A stretch of 64,000 nt of DNA from Takashimella koratensis (GCA_003116875.1 BCKT01000002.1:186001-250000), one strand, 5' to 3'; shown: positions 36,606 to 48,378, numbered from the stretch's first letter. Notes: generated by a model from the sequence alone, not told the origin. Program-made: numbers and translations.

Positions 36606-37935
36606 AGTTTGAAGGAATTCGCCCGTTCAAGTCGAGTAAGATGAGGAAAGTAATCTAGCAAGGGATCCCTGCGCCTGTACATGTACTCTTATCTGGGTCA
36701 AGCGTGGACTGTCGGCCATTTATTCTCTCTGTACCGTCCTTTCACCTGAAACAGACAAAAGAGGGACGCGCTCCCCTGCAAGCCTTGGTCGTCGTTAACC
36801 GCGCCCGAGATTTGCCTTGAAACCGTGGTACACCAACACAAGCATGGAGATAAAGGTGATGTCACCCCCGTGAATGCAAGGAGAGCACCGGGGTACTGGC
36901 TCTGCGACGCATGCCATTCAGAGGGCTCCTCTGACGCTCCTGGCATCAAGCTTGACATTGTTCCGTCACAGCCCCTTGTTTCTACCCCAAGCCGAAACCC
37001 AGTAGCAAATGCATCGGCATGCCATTCACCAAGTCCCATCGACACACCGAGGGAGATACTGAATGATCTGTGGGGGACTAGAGTAAAGAGAGAGACTTTC
37101 GCAGCTTCCACAAATGGACCTTCAATTTGCTGAGTCCTGCACGTCAATCAGCTACATGCCACTGAAGATGCACTAAATGCCTAGTTCTTCTATTGTAAGC
37201 AAAACACCATCTTGAGGAGAGGAAAAAGAAGATGGGCCAGCAAAGCAAACCAGAAGAAATCAAAACCCTATCCTTGAAAGCCTAGTGTTCAAAGGTCTAC
37301 TGCCGAAGCACTTGAGCCGTTCTGACGACAAAAAGTGTAGTCGGGTTTAACTCCCGGTCCATAGCCCTCTTGGAGTATCTTGTTATTGTCCAATGGACAG
37401 ACAGCAATCGAGCGAGCGCGCGCGCGCGAATAAGAGAGAGAGAGGGAGAGAGCGTTTCACCAGCGAATGGCCGCGAAACCCCTGCGAGGCGATGTTGGTC
37501 GCCCGTAGCAATGTTAGGTTCAGCTGCTACCATAGCGTCCGCTCCTCATTGTCAGCTATTACAGCCGAGGACTGCGGAGGTGATCCGTGCGGTACCGAAG
37601 TACCTTGAGTGACGAGAGTGATCCGAGCGGGGTGGCGCAGGTCCAACGCCACCAGGGGTAGCATGCGAGTGCGACCGGCCAGGGGGAGCTGCGGAGAATG
37701 TGACAGAGGGATATATAGCAGTCTGTAGAGCGTTGAGCGATGGATCCCCCAGATCAAGTGAGAAACCCTAACACTCATCACTCAAAGAGGGCTGTTCAGA
37801 CGGCTGTCATACACATTCCAACACATCGAATGCATGAGTCTTACAAACTCGATGACAGATTATCCAATAGGAGGACTAGTCTCCTTTAAACTCGGTCAAG
37901 TCGGGTAAGGAACTCCTCATTCGTAAAGGCAGACC
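36606..37935. other. 1.3-kb A3-A4 spacer with repeat
   Basis: The longest spacer in the cluster. It contains a GCGCGCGCG plus GAGA-rich tract (37420-37452), arm 2 of the ~48-bp dispersed repeat (37559-37607) and a GGTGGCG...CGCCACC hairpin (about 37630-37654). Frames near 36.7-37.1 kb on both strands have no recognisable features. Confidence 0.45.
37559..37607 (+). repeat. ~48-bp dispersed repeat, arm 2
   Basis: About 83% identical to the reverse complement of 28166-28214, with GATCCGTGCGGTACCGA as an exact shared core. Confidence 0.6.
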
Positions 37936-39003
37936 TTACTCTTCTCCCATTGCGGTATCGCCAGAGCCGTCCTCGAGACTGAATGTGTATGTCCAACCCG
38001 CTCCTAGCCTACCGTATGGCTGAACGGAGATCTTAGAAGCATTGAGTGGAACGAGACTAGCCGACTTTGTCAAGCGCTCGACTGCTCTTTCGCCCACCTT
38101 CCTTGGACTTAGCTCTTGATTTTCTGGGTGATTGGCGACCTCAATCATTGCAGCTGCCAAGTGTTGAACTGTTTCGAGGTCCAGGACTACTCTTTGGTAG
38201 CTCCCGGCATCAAAGATGTCATCCACGACCGCGTCGCTCTGTATGGTAACAATCATCGAGTTGTCATCGGCTGCCATTTTTAGATGGACAGCCTCGGAAC
38301 CAGATGCTCGAGCGACGAAGCAGAGCGGAAGGTCACCTTTTGCTTCACAAGTGGGCCATCCGCGGATAGTTTCAAGAATCGATCCTTCTTCGTGCAGATA
38401 TCCATCGATAGGTATCGGTTCATCACTCTTGGACGCTTTAGGGATCTGCTCAAACACGATGCGTGTGTATTTGACAGGATCTTCCAAGCTGCTATGGTCT
38501 CGCATGTCAATGTAACGAGTTTTGTTAGTCATCGTCAAGGTGTTTGAGCTCGCGAGGGACTGCTGAATTGACTTCAAGTTTGCAAACTGGTGAACCAAGG
38601 CCCGGGACAGCTTCGGATTTGGTCCAGGTGGCCCATCATATATATCTAGAGGATACGGGCGTGAATTGACGAGGTTGACAAAAGCTGTTCTTAAAGCCAG
38701 AGCGTTCTCTGCACTTATCGGTATCGTGTACTCCTTTCCGTTGGACGCATCTTGAACCAAGATGGTTCGGTCCACACGTATATTGGCAGTCTCGACTTGA
38801 GCATCATCATCAAAGATAACGCACGGCCGCGTCAAGGTCTACTGAATGGTGTTAAGTAGCCTTTGCGCCTGATCGAGCTTCCATAAACCATTTCCAGACT
38901 CGGTGTCAAACTGAATGAAACCCTCGTATTCTTCGTCATCAAACTGGTTCTCTTTGAATTGATTCCAAAAGTTCAAATATTGACTCCCGGCTGTCCATTC
39001 CAT
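37936..39003 (-). pseudogene. paralogue A4: single-exon family member with TAG at a conserved Trp
   Basis: ATG 39003 (MEWTAGSQYLNFWNQFKENQ) opens a 355-codon frame to the stop at 37936, interrupted only by TAG at 38841-38839 (codon 55). Alignment gives LLRTIDWKLKR (A2), LTTVKWSLNR (A3) and LLNTIQ-stop-TLTR (A4), so TAG replaces TGG (Trp). The remaining ~300 codons are well preserved (YTIPISAENALALRTAF, NSRPYPLDIYDGP, ILETIRGWPTCE, VVDDIFDAGS, ETVQHLAAAMIEVANHP, LGAGWTYTFSLEDG). The lesion must be recent, or the stop is bypassed or edited. CTATAAAAG lies about 85 bp upstream of the ATG. Confidence 0.75.
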
Positions 39004-39686
39004 GATTGGGTAATGTCGGCTGCCTTGCAAGTCGAATTGAGTTGCTTGTGTTATGATCAAGATGGGACTTTATCTGAGGTCACCAACTTTTATAGATGGC
39101 TAAGCGAGCAACACACAACCTCTCTGCGCCTTATCTTGACCGAAATTACAAACGCGTTACGGACTCGTACTATCTCCCAATCCTTTTAAAAAAGTGAAAC
39201 ATCTCAAGTCCTAAAACGCCTCAACCATCACCTTTGACCGTCTCTATCCTCCTTCGTTTCATCCCAGTTCTCACCTTTCATCAATCGTCTCAATGTGAGA
39301 CAAGACAACCAGACGGAAACAAGATCATGTCAAACACTTGGATGGAATGAGGACGAGAGCACAATCCGTGCAAGGCAATCTGTGACCGATAGCGGCATGA
39401 TAAAGGAGGGTAAATATGAGGTGTAGCGATTCAGGTGGCGAGAGTGTCACGGGCGGTGCGTGAATCCATATAATGTAGTTGTGGTGTATTATGTTACAGA
39501 CCAGGTATCGCTGTCTAGGAGAGGTAGTGGAATCGTAGAGGCCAAGGTTTCTCGCTCAATCACAAACGTAGCTCTAGCTCTCGGCGAACGTATGCTACAA
39601 AATCAGACGTAGGATCTCCAATCCAACGTCTGTCTCAGCCCTTTATTACAACTCAAAGCCAGACGCCTCCCGCCGCTCAGTAGAGC
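39004..39686. other. intergenic
   Basis: Promoter of A4 and 3' flank of the next gene. No gene supported. Confidence 0.35.
39085..39096 (-). promoter_or_regulatory. TATA-like element of A4
   Basis: CTATAAAAGTT on the minus strand, about 85 bp upstream of the A4 ATG. Confidence 0.5.
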
Positions 39687-40681
39687 TCAAAAGCGTACCG
39701 GAAATCTGTAGATTTCCGAGCGGGCCCTGTCGCGTTCCTTCTGGACCTCTGCTGTTTTGTCTCTGCTCTGGCAATCCTCGCTGATCTCGCCGTCTTGATC
39801 GCTGCTCTCCTGCTCCGGCTCTCCAACGTCCGAGCTGGAGGAATGGGTCGGTAGATATCTCGGCACATAGAACGAGCTGGTCCCTCCGTCGCACCGCACG
39901 AGGATGTATTCCACGTGATTGAGCTCCGGGACGTAGGAGTAGGGGCACGTGGAGGTCGAATTGAGGTCGGCTCGTTCTGCTCGGTCTGAGGAGTCTACTG
40001 GGCGCAAGAGTATGATGGGGTAGCCAAACACGGGAGGACAGAGATCAGGTCGAAGGGAACGAGGGGTAATAAAGAGCAGGGTGCAAGGCGGGGGAAGACA
40101 CCGGGGCGGTGAGCTAAGAGGTCTACACAGTCATCGCCTTTGCGAAAGCACTTACGCGAGAGCGGCAACGTCTGGATCGCGTTCTCATGGATGATTTGCT
40201 CCTTCTGCTCGCTTGTGTGGACCTCGCCTTCGTGGTCTCCGTTGACGCTCTCGTCATCCGCCTCGATACCGAGCTGGGCAGAGTAGTATGCCGGACCGGA
40301 GGGGGTGCTCATGATCCGAGTCACGCTCCGTGGCTCTAGGTAGACCTCTGAGCGGAAGTTGCCGGCTCCGAGGCGTGGATCGTGTGCTCTGGATGGCGTG
40401 AATAGAGTAGGTCGTGAGGTGGGGCGGTGGCTGAGGTCGGAGCTGCGGGAGTGAGGTGTTGCAGAGGTTTCGATGGAGCTAGGGAGGCGGACGGGACGAC
40501 TCGTGCTTGCGAACGGTGGCGCGACCGGCTCACGAGGGTGCACGGACGTGCATGCGGGGAAGGCGGAGAGTGGCGGTGGAGCAAGGTCTGTGCGCTCTGT
40601 TTTGGACGGTGGTGAGGGTGTGGAGGAGAAGCTACGAAAAGGGGCAGGGAGAGAGAGAGCGAGAGGAGCTGAGAGAGACAT
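39687..40681 (-). CDS. hypothetical Ser/Pro-rich protein
   Basis: Two exons from ATG 40681 (MSLSAPLALSLPAPFRSFSS). One intron runs from about 40155 (GTAAGT) to about 40001 (CCCAG), splitting a Leu codon. The N-terminal ~150 residues are disordered and Ser/Pro/Thr/Arg-rich; a presequence-like start (FRSFSSTP) could be mitochondrial. The second exon has a short ordered motif (CPYSYVPELNHVEYILVRCD) and an acidic/basic tail (EPEQESSDQDGEIS, ERDRARSEIYRFP). No domain recognised. Confidence 0.5.
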
Positions 40682-41351
40682 CGCGGGCCAAGAAGGACAA
40701 AGAGTGAATAAAGAGGTGTGAGAAGAAGAGAAGGAGGAGAAGGATAACAAGGTTGACGAGCAAGGTTGGGATGGAAGGTGCCACGAATGTAACACCCAGA
40801 CTGGAAGGGTGAATGAGATCTGGGGATTTCGATCGTTTTCGGAAGTACGGGAATAGGGCAATCTAGCGGCAGAATTTTCCTCCCGACTCCGTCATCCGTG
40901 ACTCCCTTTTCCCCACCACATCTGTTGGGTAGTCACCACTCACCACCCCTTCCTTGCCGCCTGTCACATATTACCCGCCCGCCCAACCATTCCCATTCAC
41001 ACCGGCCCCTCCGCCCCTCCATTCACACCCACCCCACCCACCCCACCGGCCCCACCGCAGCGCTTATACCCCACTGTCCAGACCGCCGCGCGATTTCAAA
41101 CCCCGCCGGCTCTCCTTTCTCTTTTAACCATACTCCGCTCTCGCACACTCTCTGGCCTCCGCGGCCTACAGCTCTCCACTGTCTCATCTCCTTCTCACGC
41201 GTCCATCGCGCACCCTCGCGTCGCTCGCATCGCATCGACCACACTCCCGAGGCAGATCACCACCACCACCACCCCCACTCCCACAGCTACTCGTTCGTCC
41301 ATTCACGTCAGCTTTACCGCATCCACCACTTCGACCGAGAAAAGTAACAAG
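40682..41351. promoter_or_regulatory. divergent spacer upstream of carbonic anhydrase
   Basis: About 670 bp between two divergent starts. The right half is strongly C/T/A-rich with CACCACCACCACC just before the leader, as in many fungal 5' leaders. No specific site claimed. Confidence 0.4.
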
Positions 41352-42399
41352 ATGGCGTCCAAGTTCCCAGAGCTCGAGCCTTACCTCGCTGGTAACAAGA
41401 AGTGGGCTGCAGCCAAGGCAGAGTCCCAGCCCAAGCTCCTCCCCGAGCTCGCCAAGGCCCAGGTGAGTGTTGCGGTTCCTTATCTTGAGCCTGAGATTTT
41501 GGGTAGTTGCTAACCATCTCTGTCCCCACTCTCGCAGACTCCCAAGGTCCTCTGGATTGGATGCGCCGACTCGCGTGTCCCCGAGAGCGTCGTCATGGAC
41601 CGCGACCCGGGTGAGGTGTTTGTGCACGTAAGTGGGCACTAATTCATTCACTGCTGCCTTGATCCTGAAGAGACGGCGGATGCTAACGTAACTGCAGAGG
41701 AACATTGCCAACCAGGTCAGTTGGCGTACAACCATACAGACGCACCAGCTGACACCTAGCAGTTCCAGCCGCACGATGACTCTGCCAACGCTGTTCTCAA
41801 CTACGGTGTCCTCACCGTCGGCGCTACTCACGGTGAGCCCTATCTCTAGCATCCACTTCGCTCTCCTCGGCCCAAAGCTGACCCTCCCCTAGTCGTCGTT
41901 GTCGGCCACACCGCGTGCGGCGGATGCCTCGCCGCATGGGACTCGCCCTCCCCCACCGAGCTGAACGGGTCCGCCGACGGGACTCACCTCTCTCGTTTCC
42001 TCTCACCGCTTATCAAGCTCCGCCACTCGTTGCCCGCCGGATCGACCGCGGACGACTTGATCCGTGAGAACGTCCGGACCAGCGTCGCCAACGTTGTTGC
42101 CAGTGAGGTGAGTGAGGGGTCCAAATTGCCTCTACTTGGTTTGAGCGAGGAGACTTCTGGGATTGATGAAGGTGTGAGACTGACGGGAATAGACCATCCA
42201 GCAGGCATGGGCTGAGGCCAAGGAAGGCTCCCGTAAGCCAGTCTACGTCCACGGCTGGGTAAGTGGTCTCGTGACTTTGTGACTGTTACCTACCACTTGA
42301 GTGTTATCTACATCAACTGATCTCCGATCAATGTTTCAGGTTTACGACCTCAAGACCGGTCTCCTTACCGACCTCGAGATTTCCCAGGGCCCTCAGTAA
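41352..42399 (+). CDS. beta-class carbonic anhydrase
   Basis: Interconverts CO2 and bicarbonate to supply bicarbonate for carboxylation and CO2 sensing. ATG 41352 ([18 protein letters not shown]) and about six short introns give ~225 residues. The zinc site and catalytic dyad are intact: [10 protein letters not shown] (Cys ligand, Asp-Arg dyad) and [15 protein letters not shown] (His and Cys ligands). [23 protein letters not shown] and [11 protein letters not shown] complete the fold. No signal or targeting peptide, so cytosolic. The short form resembles yeast Nce103 and Cryptococcus Can enzymes. Confidence 0.95.
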
Positions 42400-42790
42400 A
42401 CCCGCACCGGACCCTAGGTTCTGGGTTCGTCGTCGACATCGACATTGTACAAGCATCAGCAGGGGTTCGTTTCTTCTCCTTCGTTCGTTCGCTCTCTTCG
42501 GATAGGTGGGATCAGGAATCGTTTGTGGTAAAGGGAGTACGCAAATTCTTGCCTTGCGGGGTAGGTACCTATATAAATAGTCTACATATGCATGAGGGAT
42601 AGACCAGGCTTATGAGACAAGGAACGTAAGGAGCGTGGTGTCTTGTGCACTGCTGCTGTATGCATCGCGGTTGCTGCGTTGCCTGTCTGATTGCCTCGCC
42701 TGGCCTGGCTGGCTGGCACCTGAGTAGACTTGCCCCTGATGTTACAATATCCTGTCACTTCCCTGTCGTCGCGTATTTCGCCCTCATTTT
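42400..42790. other. 3' flank of carbonic anhydrase / 5' flank of helicase
   Basis: No gene supported. Short distance between tandem plus-strand genes. Confidence 0.35.
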
Positions 42791-45700
42791 TTGTTTTTGT
42801 TTAAAACTCGCCTATCTCACCACATCCACTCTCTCACCTCACCTCATCTCAACCCCCTCTCCAACCTTCACCATCCTTCTCCCCACGCTCGGCGCCGGTA
42901 CGCAGAGCAGCACTTTGCCAAGCTGCGTTACCCACCGGCCTTCTCTTCGCTTGCCCTTCGGGGCGGGCGTCGGCGCGCACCTCTTGATCTGATCACGTCT
43001 TTGCCGCTCACAACCTCCCACTCCCCATTCTCCCCTCGCTCGACCCACACTTCAACCTCAACGTCCACCTCTCCCCACCTCCGACCCGCGTCTCTGTCTC
43101 CTCTCCCATCGTACTCCAGGGGCCGGTTGCATACCTCCGCGACTCGCAATGGCGCGGTGGCGACTCAGCATGTCCCAGACGCCGAATGGGACGACGTTCT
43201 CCACAACCACGCGATATGGCGCCAACCCCAACAACTTCCAACCTCATGGACGGATGGAGACCACGCCCTCGCTCCTATGTACGAGCCGTCTGACACAGAC
43301 TTTGGCACTCCGAATGATCTCGACGACGCAGGAGAGGGTATCTCATCCAGTTCCTTCGACCCTTCGATCGAAGAAACTCAGATCGCGGCATCTCGAGGTG
43401 TACCCGATTTCGAGAACGACTATAAACGTCGAAGGCGGAAACGAAAGCAGCCCGGGGCCATAACGGGTCAGCTGCCTGGTGGAGAGCTGCCCCCGGACGG
43501 AAAGACGAGATTCGATTGGAGGAACACGGCGTTGTCGAGAAAGTATATCGAAGGATCACGGAGGCCGTATCCGATCAACAAGCTGCAGTGGTTTGACAGG
43601 TTGCCTGATCGTGTGACGCCTCCCGAGTCACAGACTGAGGTGGAGAAGAGTGAACCAATCGATCTTGCGATTAAGCGATACCAGGAACAGTGAGTGTGGT
43701 GTACAGCTGTGATGTCTTTGGACAAGAGCTGATGATACGATTCACCTCACCAGCTTCCTCCCGCTGGTCCAGGTGGAACGTGACGAGGCCCAACGTCAAT
43801 TCGAAGCCAGGCTACACGAATGGAGTCTTGAACGGCTCAAGCGCGAGGGGTTCATGCTCGATAACCTGGGTGGAAAGGGACAAACAAGCACGAGCTTGAA
43901 GTGGCTCAAGGATAACGAGGTGATGGTTACGTTTACGCCCACGAGCAAGGACGCGACCAAAGGGCTTTTGTCGCACAAATTTGCGTAAGTATCTAGCATG
44001 GGCGTTTGGTTTGTGTTTCGGTAACAGTTGCTTATTGACATGTGACAGACGGGGGATCGCGGTGATGGTTTCGCGTACGGACCCACTGCTCGATCCAATC
44101 TTGTCGGACGGGACGATCGGGGATCTCCCACCGCGAGACCCAACCGAGGATACAGAGTCGAGCGACGGCAACGATGATCCGCCGATCGATAGGCTCGTGG
44201 GTAGAGTCGAGGCGGTAGGGAAGGGGTCTGTGCGTGTCAGGTTCGCTCTAGGTGTTGCCAAGAGTGCAAAGTTGAAGGTCTCGGGTGAAGAGGCGATGGT
44301 GCAGTTGGTCACGGAGTTTGTAGCAGCCACTGGCGCGGGGAAATGGAGGTGAGTGATCGATCTCAATGCTACCGCTCTTTCTCTTCTGCGGTGAGACTGA
44401 CAAACCGCGTTCAGGCTCGACGTCGCATTCGACGAATACCCGTTCATGAAACAAATGGAATCCATCGAGAAACTTCGTTTCGACCCTGTCAGTCAAGATA
44501 TGGCCGGGTTCCCGGACTCTGACCGTCCTCGAGGAGATGTTATTGATCAAGCGATGGAAGTCCTGCGGAAGGCACAGAGACCCGCAGAGGAACAGATACT
44601 TCAAGGGACGGCGTTGAGGCATCTTTTGCTTGGTGGTTTTCAGTCTGATCCGGACGAGGAGACCCGGCCCAATAGGCCGCAAGCAAGTGCACTTTCGCCT
44701 TCATCTGGATCAACCGCATCACCTTCGTTAGAAACCCACCCAGCCACACCGGGATCCGCTACCACGATCGAGGCTCCAGCACACGCCATGACGCCCTCCG
44801 ATATCGATGCCACCGTCAGCCCCGGACACCACATCTCCAACACTCCACGCGGCGTGTTAGCGAGAGACCAACTAATTCAGAGCTGGACGAGGCGGTACCG
44901 GACCCCAGCGGGTGTCGAGCCGGTCGTGGTTGAAGGAGACCCAGAGGTGCCGCTGAATCCGACGCAGAAGAGGGCAATGGCGATGATGCTTAGCGAAAGG
45001 CTGAGTTTGGTCCAAGGTGTGAGTAACATCTGCGAAGGAGAAGGACGGTACTGACGAGATGAAATACAGCCTCCTGGAACTGTAAGTGAAGCCTTGAGCT
45101 GAGGCAGTGGGATGTCAACTGATGATGGTAGGGGAAAACACGCGTGATCGTGGAGATGATCAAGTTGCTCAAGGTGAGCTCCGCCAAATATTGATGTCAC
45201 GTGCCGAGCTCACACTGACTTTCCCAGGCGCACTGGAAAGTCCCCCACCCGGTCCTCGTGTGCGCACACACCAACGTCGCCGTTGACAACCTCGTTGATG
45301 GCCTAGTCTCTCACAACCTCAAAGTTCTGCGTCTGGGCTCTGGTGTTCGAGATGATCTGCGCATATGGACTCTTGACGAGCGGATGGAGCTTCATCCGAC
45401 GTGGAAGAAAAAGATTGAACCGCTCATGGAGAGGAAGAATGGGTATATCAAGGAGAAAATAGAGATTGAGGCCCAGATCGAAGACGTGAAGAAGTATGGA
45501 GAGCTGGCGAAGGGCGGGAAGGGGGCGAAAGGAAGAGGGAGAGGGAAGAGTATGGAGATGTTGAAAGGGGAAGTGGAAGGAGTCAGGAAATTGATGAAGG
45601 GGATCAATGCGAGGATCTTTCATTTGACGAGGTTGGTGCAGAGAGAAGTCATCGCGGATGCAGATGTGGTAAGTGATTTCTTCATCCAAGTTGGACATGT

Positions 45701-47247
45701 GCAAGGGTTGAAAGGGTGGGCGTGGCTGACGAGGCGTACAGATCTGCGCAACGTGCTTGACTGCAGCGTCGAGAATGTTCGAGGTGAGTTGTGAACTGTT
45801 TTGAACTATTGCGAGGCTGCCCGGAGGGAGAAAGCTGGTGCTAATGCGTTCGATACAGCAACATATCGATTTCCCATTTGTTTTCCTGGATGAAGCGAGT
45901 ATGGCGACTGAGCCGTTGTCGCTGGTTCCGCTGATGAGAGGAGTAAGTTGGACAATTTTCCTTGAGAACGGGCAGGACAATTCGTTGAGAGGGTTGAAGA
46001 CACGAACATGGGTGAGAGAAGGAGTTACTGATACTGTGTAGTCAACCCAAGTCGCGATCATTGGTGATCATAAACAACTCCCGCCGGTCATCTTGTCCGA
46101 CGAAGCGAGGAACGGCGGGCTCGCAGTCAGCATGTTTGAGCGACTCATCCATGAACACAGTGAGTGGGACTGTTCAATTTCAAGGCGGAGTCTCTCAAAT
46201 TCTGCCTTGAATCTCTGAAGACGCTGACATGCCCAGGCATCCCCTCGATCATGCTCGATACGCAATACCGTATGCACCCCTCCATCTCCGCCTTCTCCAG
46301 CAAAACATTTTACAACTCTCAACTTCTCGACGGGACCGTCCTCCAACCCGGCAACACCGTCCGGCCGGGCCTCGAACCGCCCCACACTGCGTTCTTGGTG
46401 AAAGACGAACAAGGCAAGTCGAGAAACGTCACATTTATCGATCATGATAGATACGAGACGGCGAAGAATCGAAGTGTAGCGAATGTTTTTGAGGCAGAGT
46501 TGGTTTGGGACGTGGTACATGACTTGTTGTATAACAACCCGGTGAGTCAGGCCCGACGGCTAAGTAGGGTCCGGAAAGCTAACTCTGAGTCTTTTGGTGT
46601 ATAGGACTTATGTGGGAAGGATATCGGCGTTGTCGCGCCTTATGCAGCCCAGATCGCAGAAATTTCAAATTACCTCGACCAACCGAATCGCTACGACCGA
46701 ATCTGCGCGTCACTGGGCGAGACCCGTGCCGAAGAGACGAGCGCGGTTGAAGTGAAGACCGTCGATGGGTTTGAAGGGAGAGAAAAGGACGTGATCATCT
46801 TTTCGTGTACAAGAGCGAATAGTGCGGGTTTCATTGGTTTCTTAGGGGATTGGAGGAGGTTGAATGTGGGGATCACAAGAGCGAAGAAGGTGAGTAAGAC
46901 TCTGGATAGGATTAAGATAGATCTGGAGCTGATCCGTGTTCTTCGTCCTCGCTGTACCGTAGGCACTCATCATCATTGGGTCTAGGAACACGCTCAAACG
47001 CGCCAAGATGAGTGGTCGGACAGCTGGGTCTGTGCCTCAGGGCGGAAGCGCAGTATGGAGAGCGTTTATCAAATATCTCGAGGAGAACGAGATGATATTG
47101 AGCGCGACGGATGTGGTTGATGTGCCCGAGGAAGAGGGGGAGGGGGTTGGATGGGAAGCGAGCGCGGAGTGGACCGAGGAGGGGAGAGGGTGGGACGAAG
47201 GGGAATGGGAGGAGGAGGAGAGGGCGGTCGAAGAGGTTCTGGGGTAG
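42791..47247 (+). CDS. UPF1-like superfamily 1 helicase (HCS1/IGHMBP2 type)
   Basis: A multi-exon SF1B helicase. Motifs in order: Q-like LNPTQKRAMAMMLSERLSLV, Walker A QGPPGTGKTRVI (rebuilt across two introns near 45.02-45.13 kb), Ia VCAHTNVAVDNLVDGL, Walker B FVFLDEAS, III AIIGDHKQLPP, IV MLDTQYRMHP, V EVKTVDGFEGREKDVIIFS, and VI RRLNVGITRAKK. Between Ia and II sits a basic helical insertion of ~100 residues. The N-terminal half holds a 1B-like beta-domain (VMVSRTDPLLDP, GRVEAVGKGSVRVRF). The upstream frame contains SRGRLHTSATRNGA, which looks like a mitochondrial presequence. The frame is open from 42791, but its first ATG is only at 43277, so the true start probably lies in an undetected upstream exon. 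Acts in DNA or RNA unwinding. Confidence 0.88.
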
Positions 47248-48378
47248 TTGACGGAAAGAGAGCAAGTCATTCGCAACTCATCGCATCTGGTTTCTTACAT
47301 CATTGCATATTATACAGTATACTTGTCACTTCGTTGTCTTGTACTTGGTCACAGTCACCATTCCAGCCTCATTGTCACTGCCACTTGACCATTGCATGCA
47401 CGGTATCAACCCTGTCCCTATGCAATCTGCTGCAGTTGTACTCTACCCTCTCCTCTCATGTCAACTCCACCTCATTCTCTCTAACCACCTTCAACCGATG
47501 TCAGCGTTCACCAAACATCACGTGACATTGGTTGAATAAGATTGTGTTTTACGTGGGACGCGACTGTTTTTTTTTTTTCCCAACCCCTGGCAAATGTCCC
47601 CGTGCCCCTGGCCCGCCGTGTTTCCTTGTTTCCTTGTTTCCTGGAAATCTCCCCGTGAAGTCCTGCGAGGTCGGGTGACGGGTGAACTGCTGGGAACTGG
47701 GCCGTCGGGGACTGGGAGTGGACCAGCGGTGAGGTCAGGGGCTTACGGTGTGGGCTGGACTAGGTGCGATCGTTTGAATACCATCTGACAATACAATGCA
47801 AGGATACCGTAAACCCCAATGTATGGGACCTAGGCTACGTACTGTACCATCCTTTACCCCTAGCTGGCCTCATCTTGTCATATCCGTCGCGTCCTCGTCT
47901 CGTCCCTTCTCATATCCTCATCTCATCTCATCTCGTCTCCTCATCTCGCCATCTCTACCCCCCTTCACCTCATCTCAACCCATCCTTAACCCCCCCCCCC
48001 CCCCCCCCCCCCCCCATCGTCTTCACCACCCACCTCTCAACTCGTCTCGTGACCTCCCGCCTCGGCCAATTTGCGCACGCGACCGAAAACAGCCACGAAA
48101 CCACCACTGACCCCACCCACCACCATTCACGACCAACGACCATCTACGACTCAAGACCAGATCGACTCGCGTGCATACCGAAATCCCACTTCCCACGACT
48201 CTCGTCTTGTCGCATCGAGCATACAACGTGGACCGGGCGTGCATCCCAATCGACGCGAGGTAATCTCAGCCATCGGTCTGCAGCTCGACCATCTTGGCAT
48301 ATCGACTGCCCATTCCGCAACAACCTCGTTGGATCACCCCGACTCGACCAACTTCCTCCCCCAGTAGCACTGTTCAAA
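47248..48378. other. 1.1-kb intergenic with poly-C tract
   Basis: C/T-rich plus-strand sequence including a run of 26 C at 47990-48015 and a T-run near 47570. It is the probable promoter and leader of the GATA-factor gene. Long frames here are low-complexity Ser/Pro/His and not believed. Confidence 0.5.
47990..48015. repeat. 26-bp poly-C tract
   Basis: An uninterrupted homopolymer about 360 bp upstream of the GATA-factor start codon. Confidence 0.95.

Noticed and set aside
36698..37147. 149-codon minus frame and overlapping plus frame between A3 and A4
   Set aside because: No similarity to the paralogue family, no motif and conflicting frames on both strands.
37335..37365. T-arm-like stem with a 7-nt loop (CGGG-TTTAACT-CCCG), possible tRNA
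   Set aside because: No matching acceptor, D or anticodon arms were found at the right distances, and the B-box match is imperfect.
28166..37607. Inverted repeats as terminal repeats of one intact 9.4-kb transposon
   Set aside because: No transposase, no target-site duplication seen, and paralogue A4 lies outside the interval.
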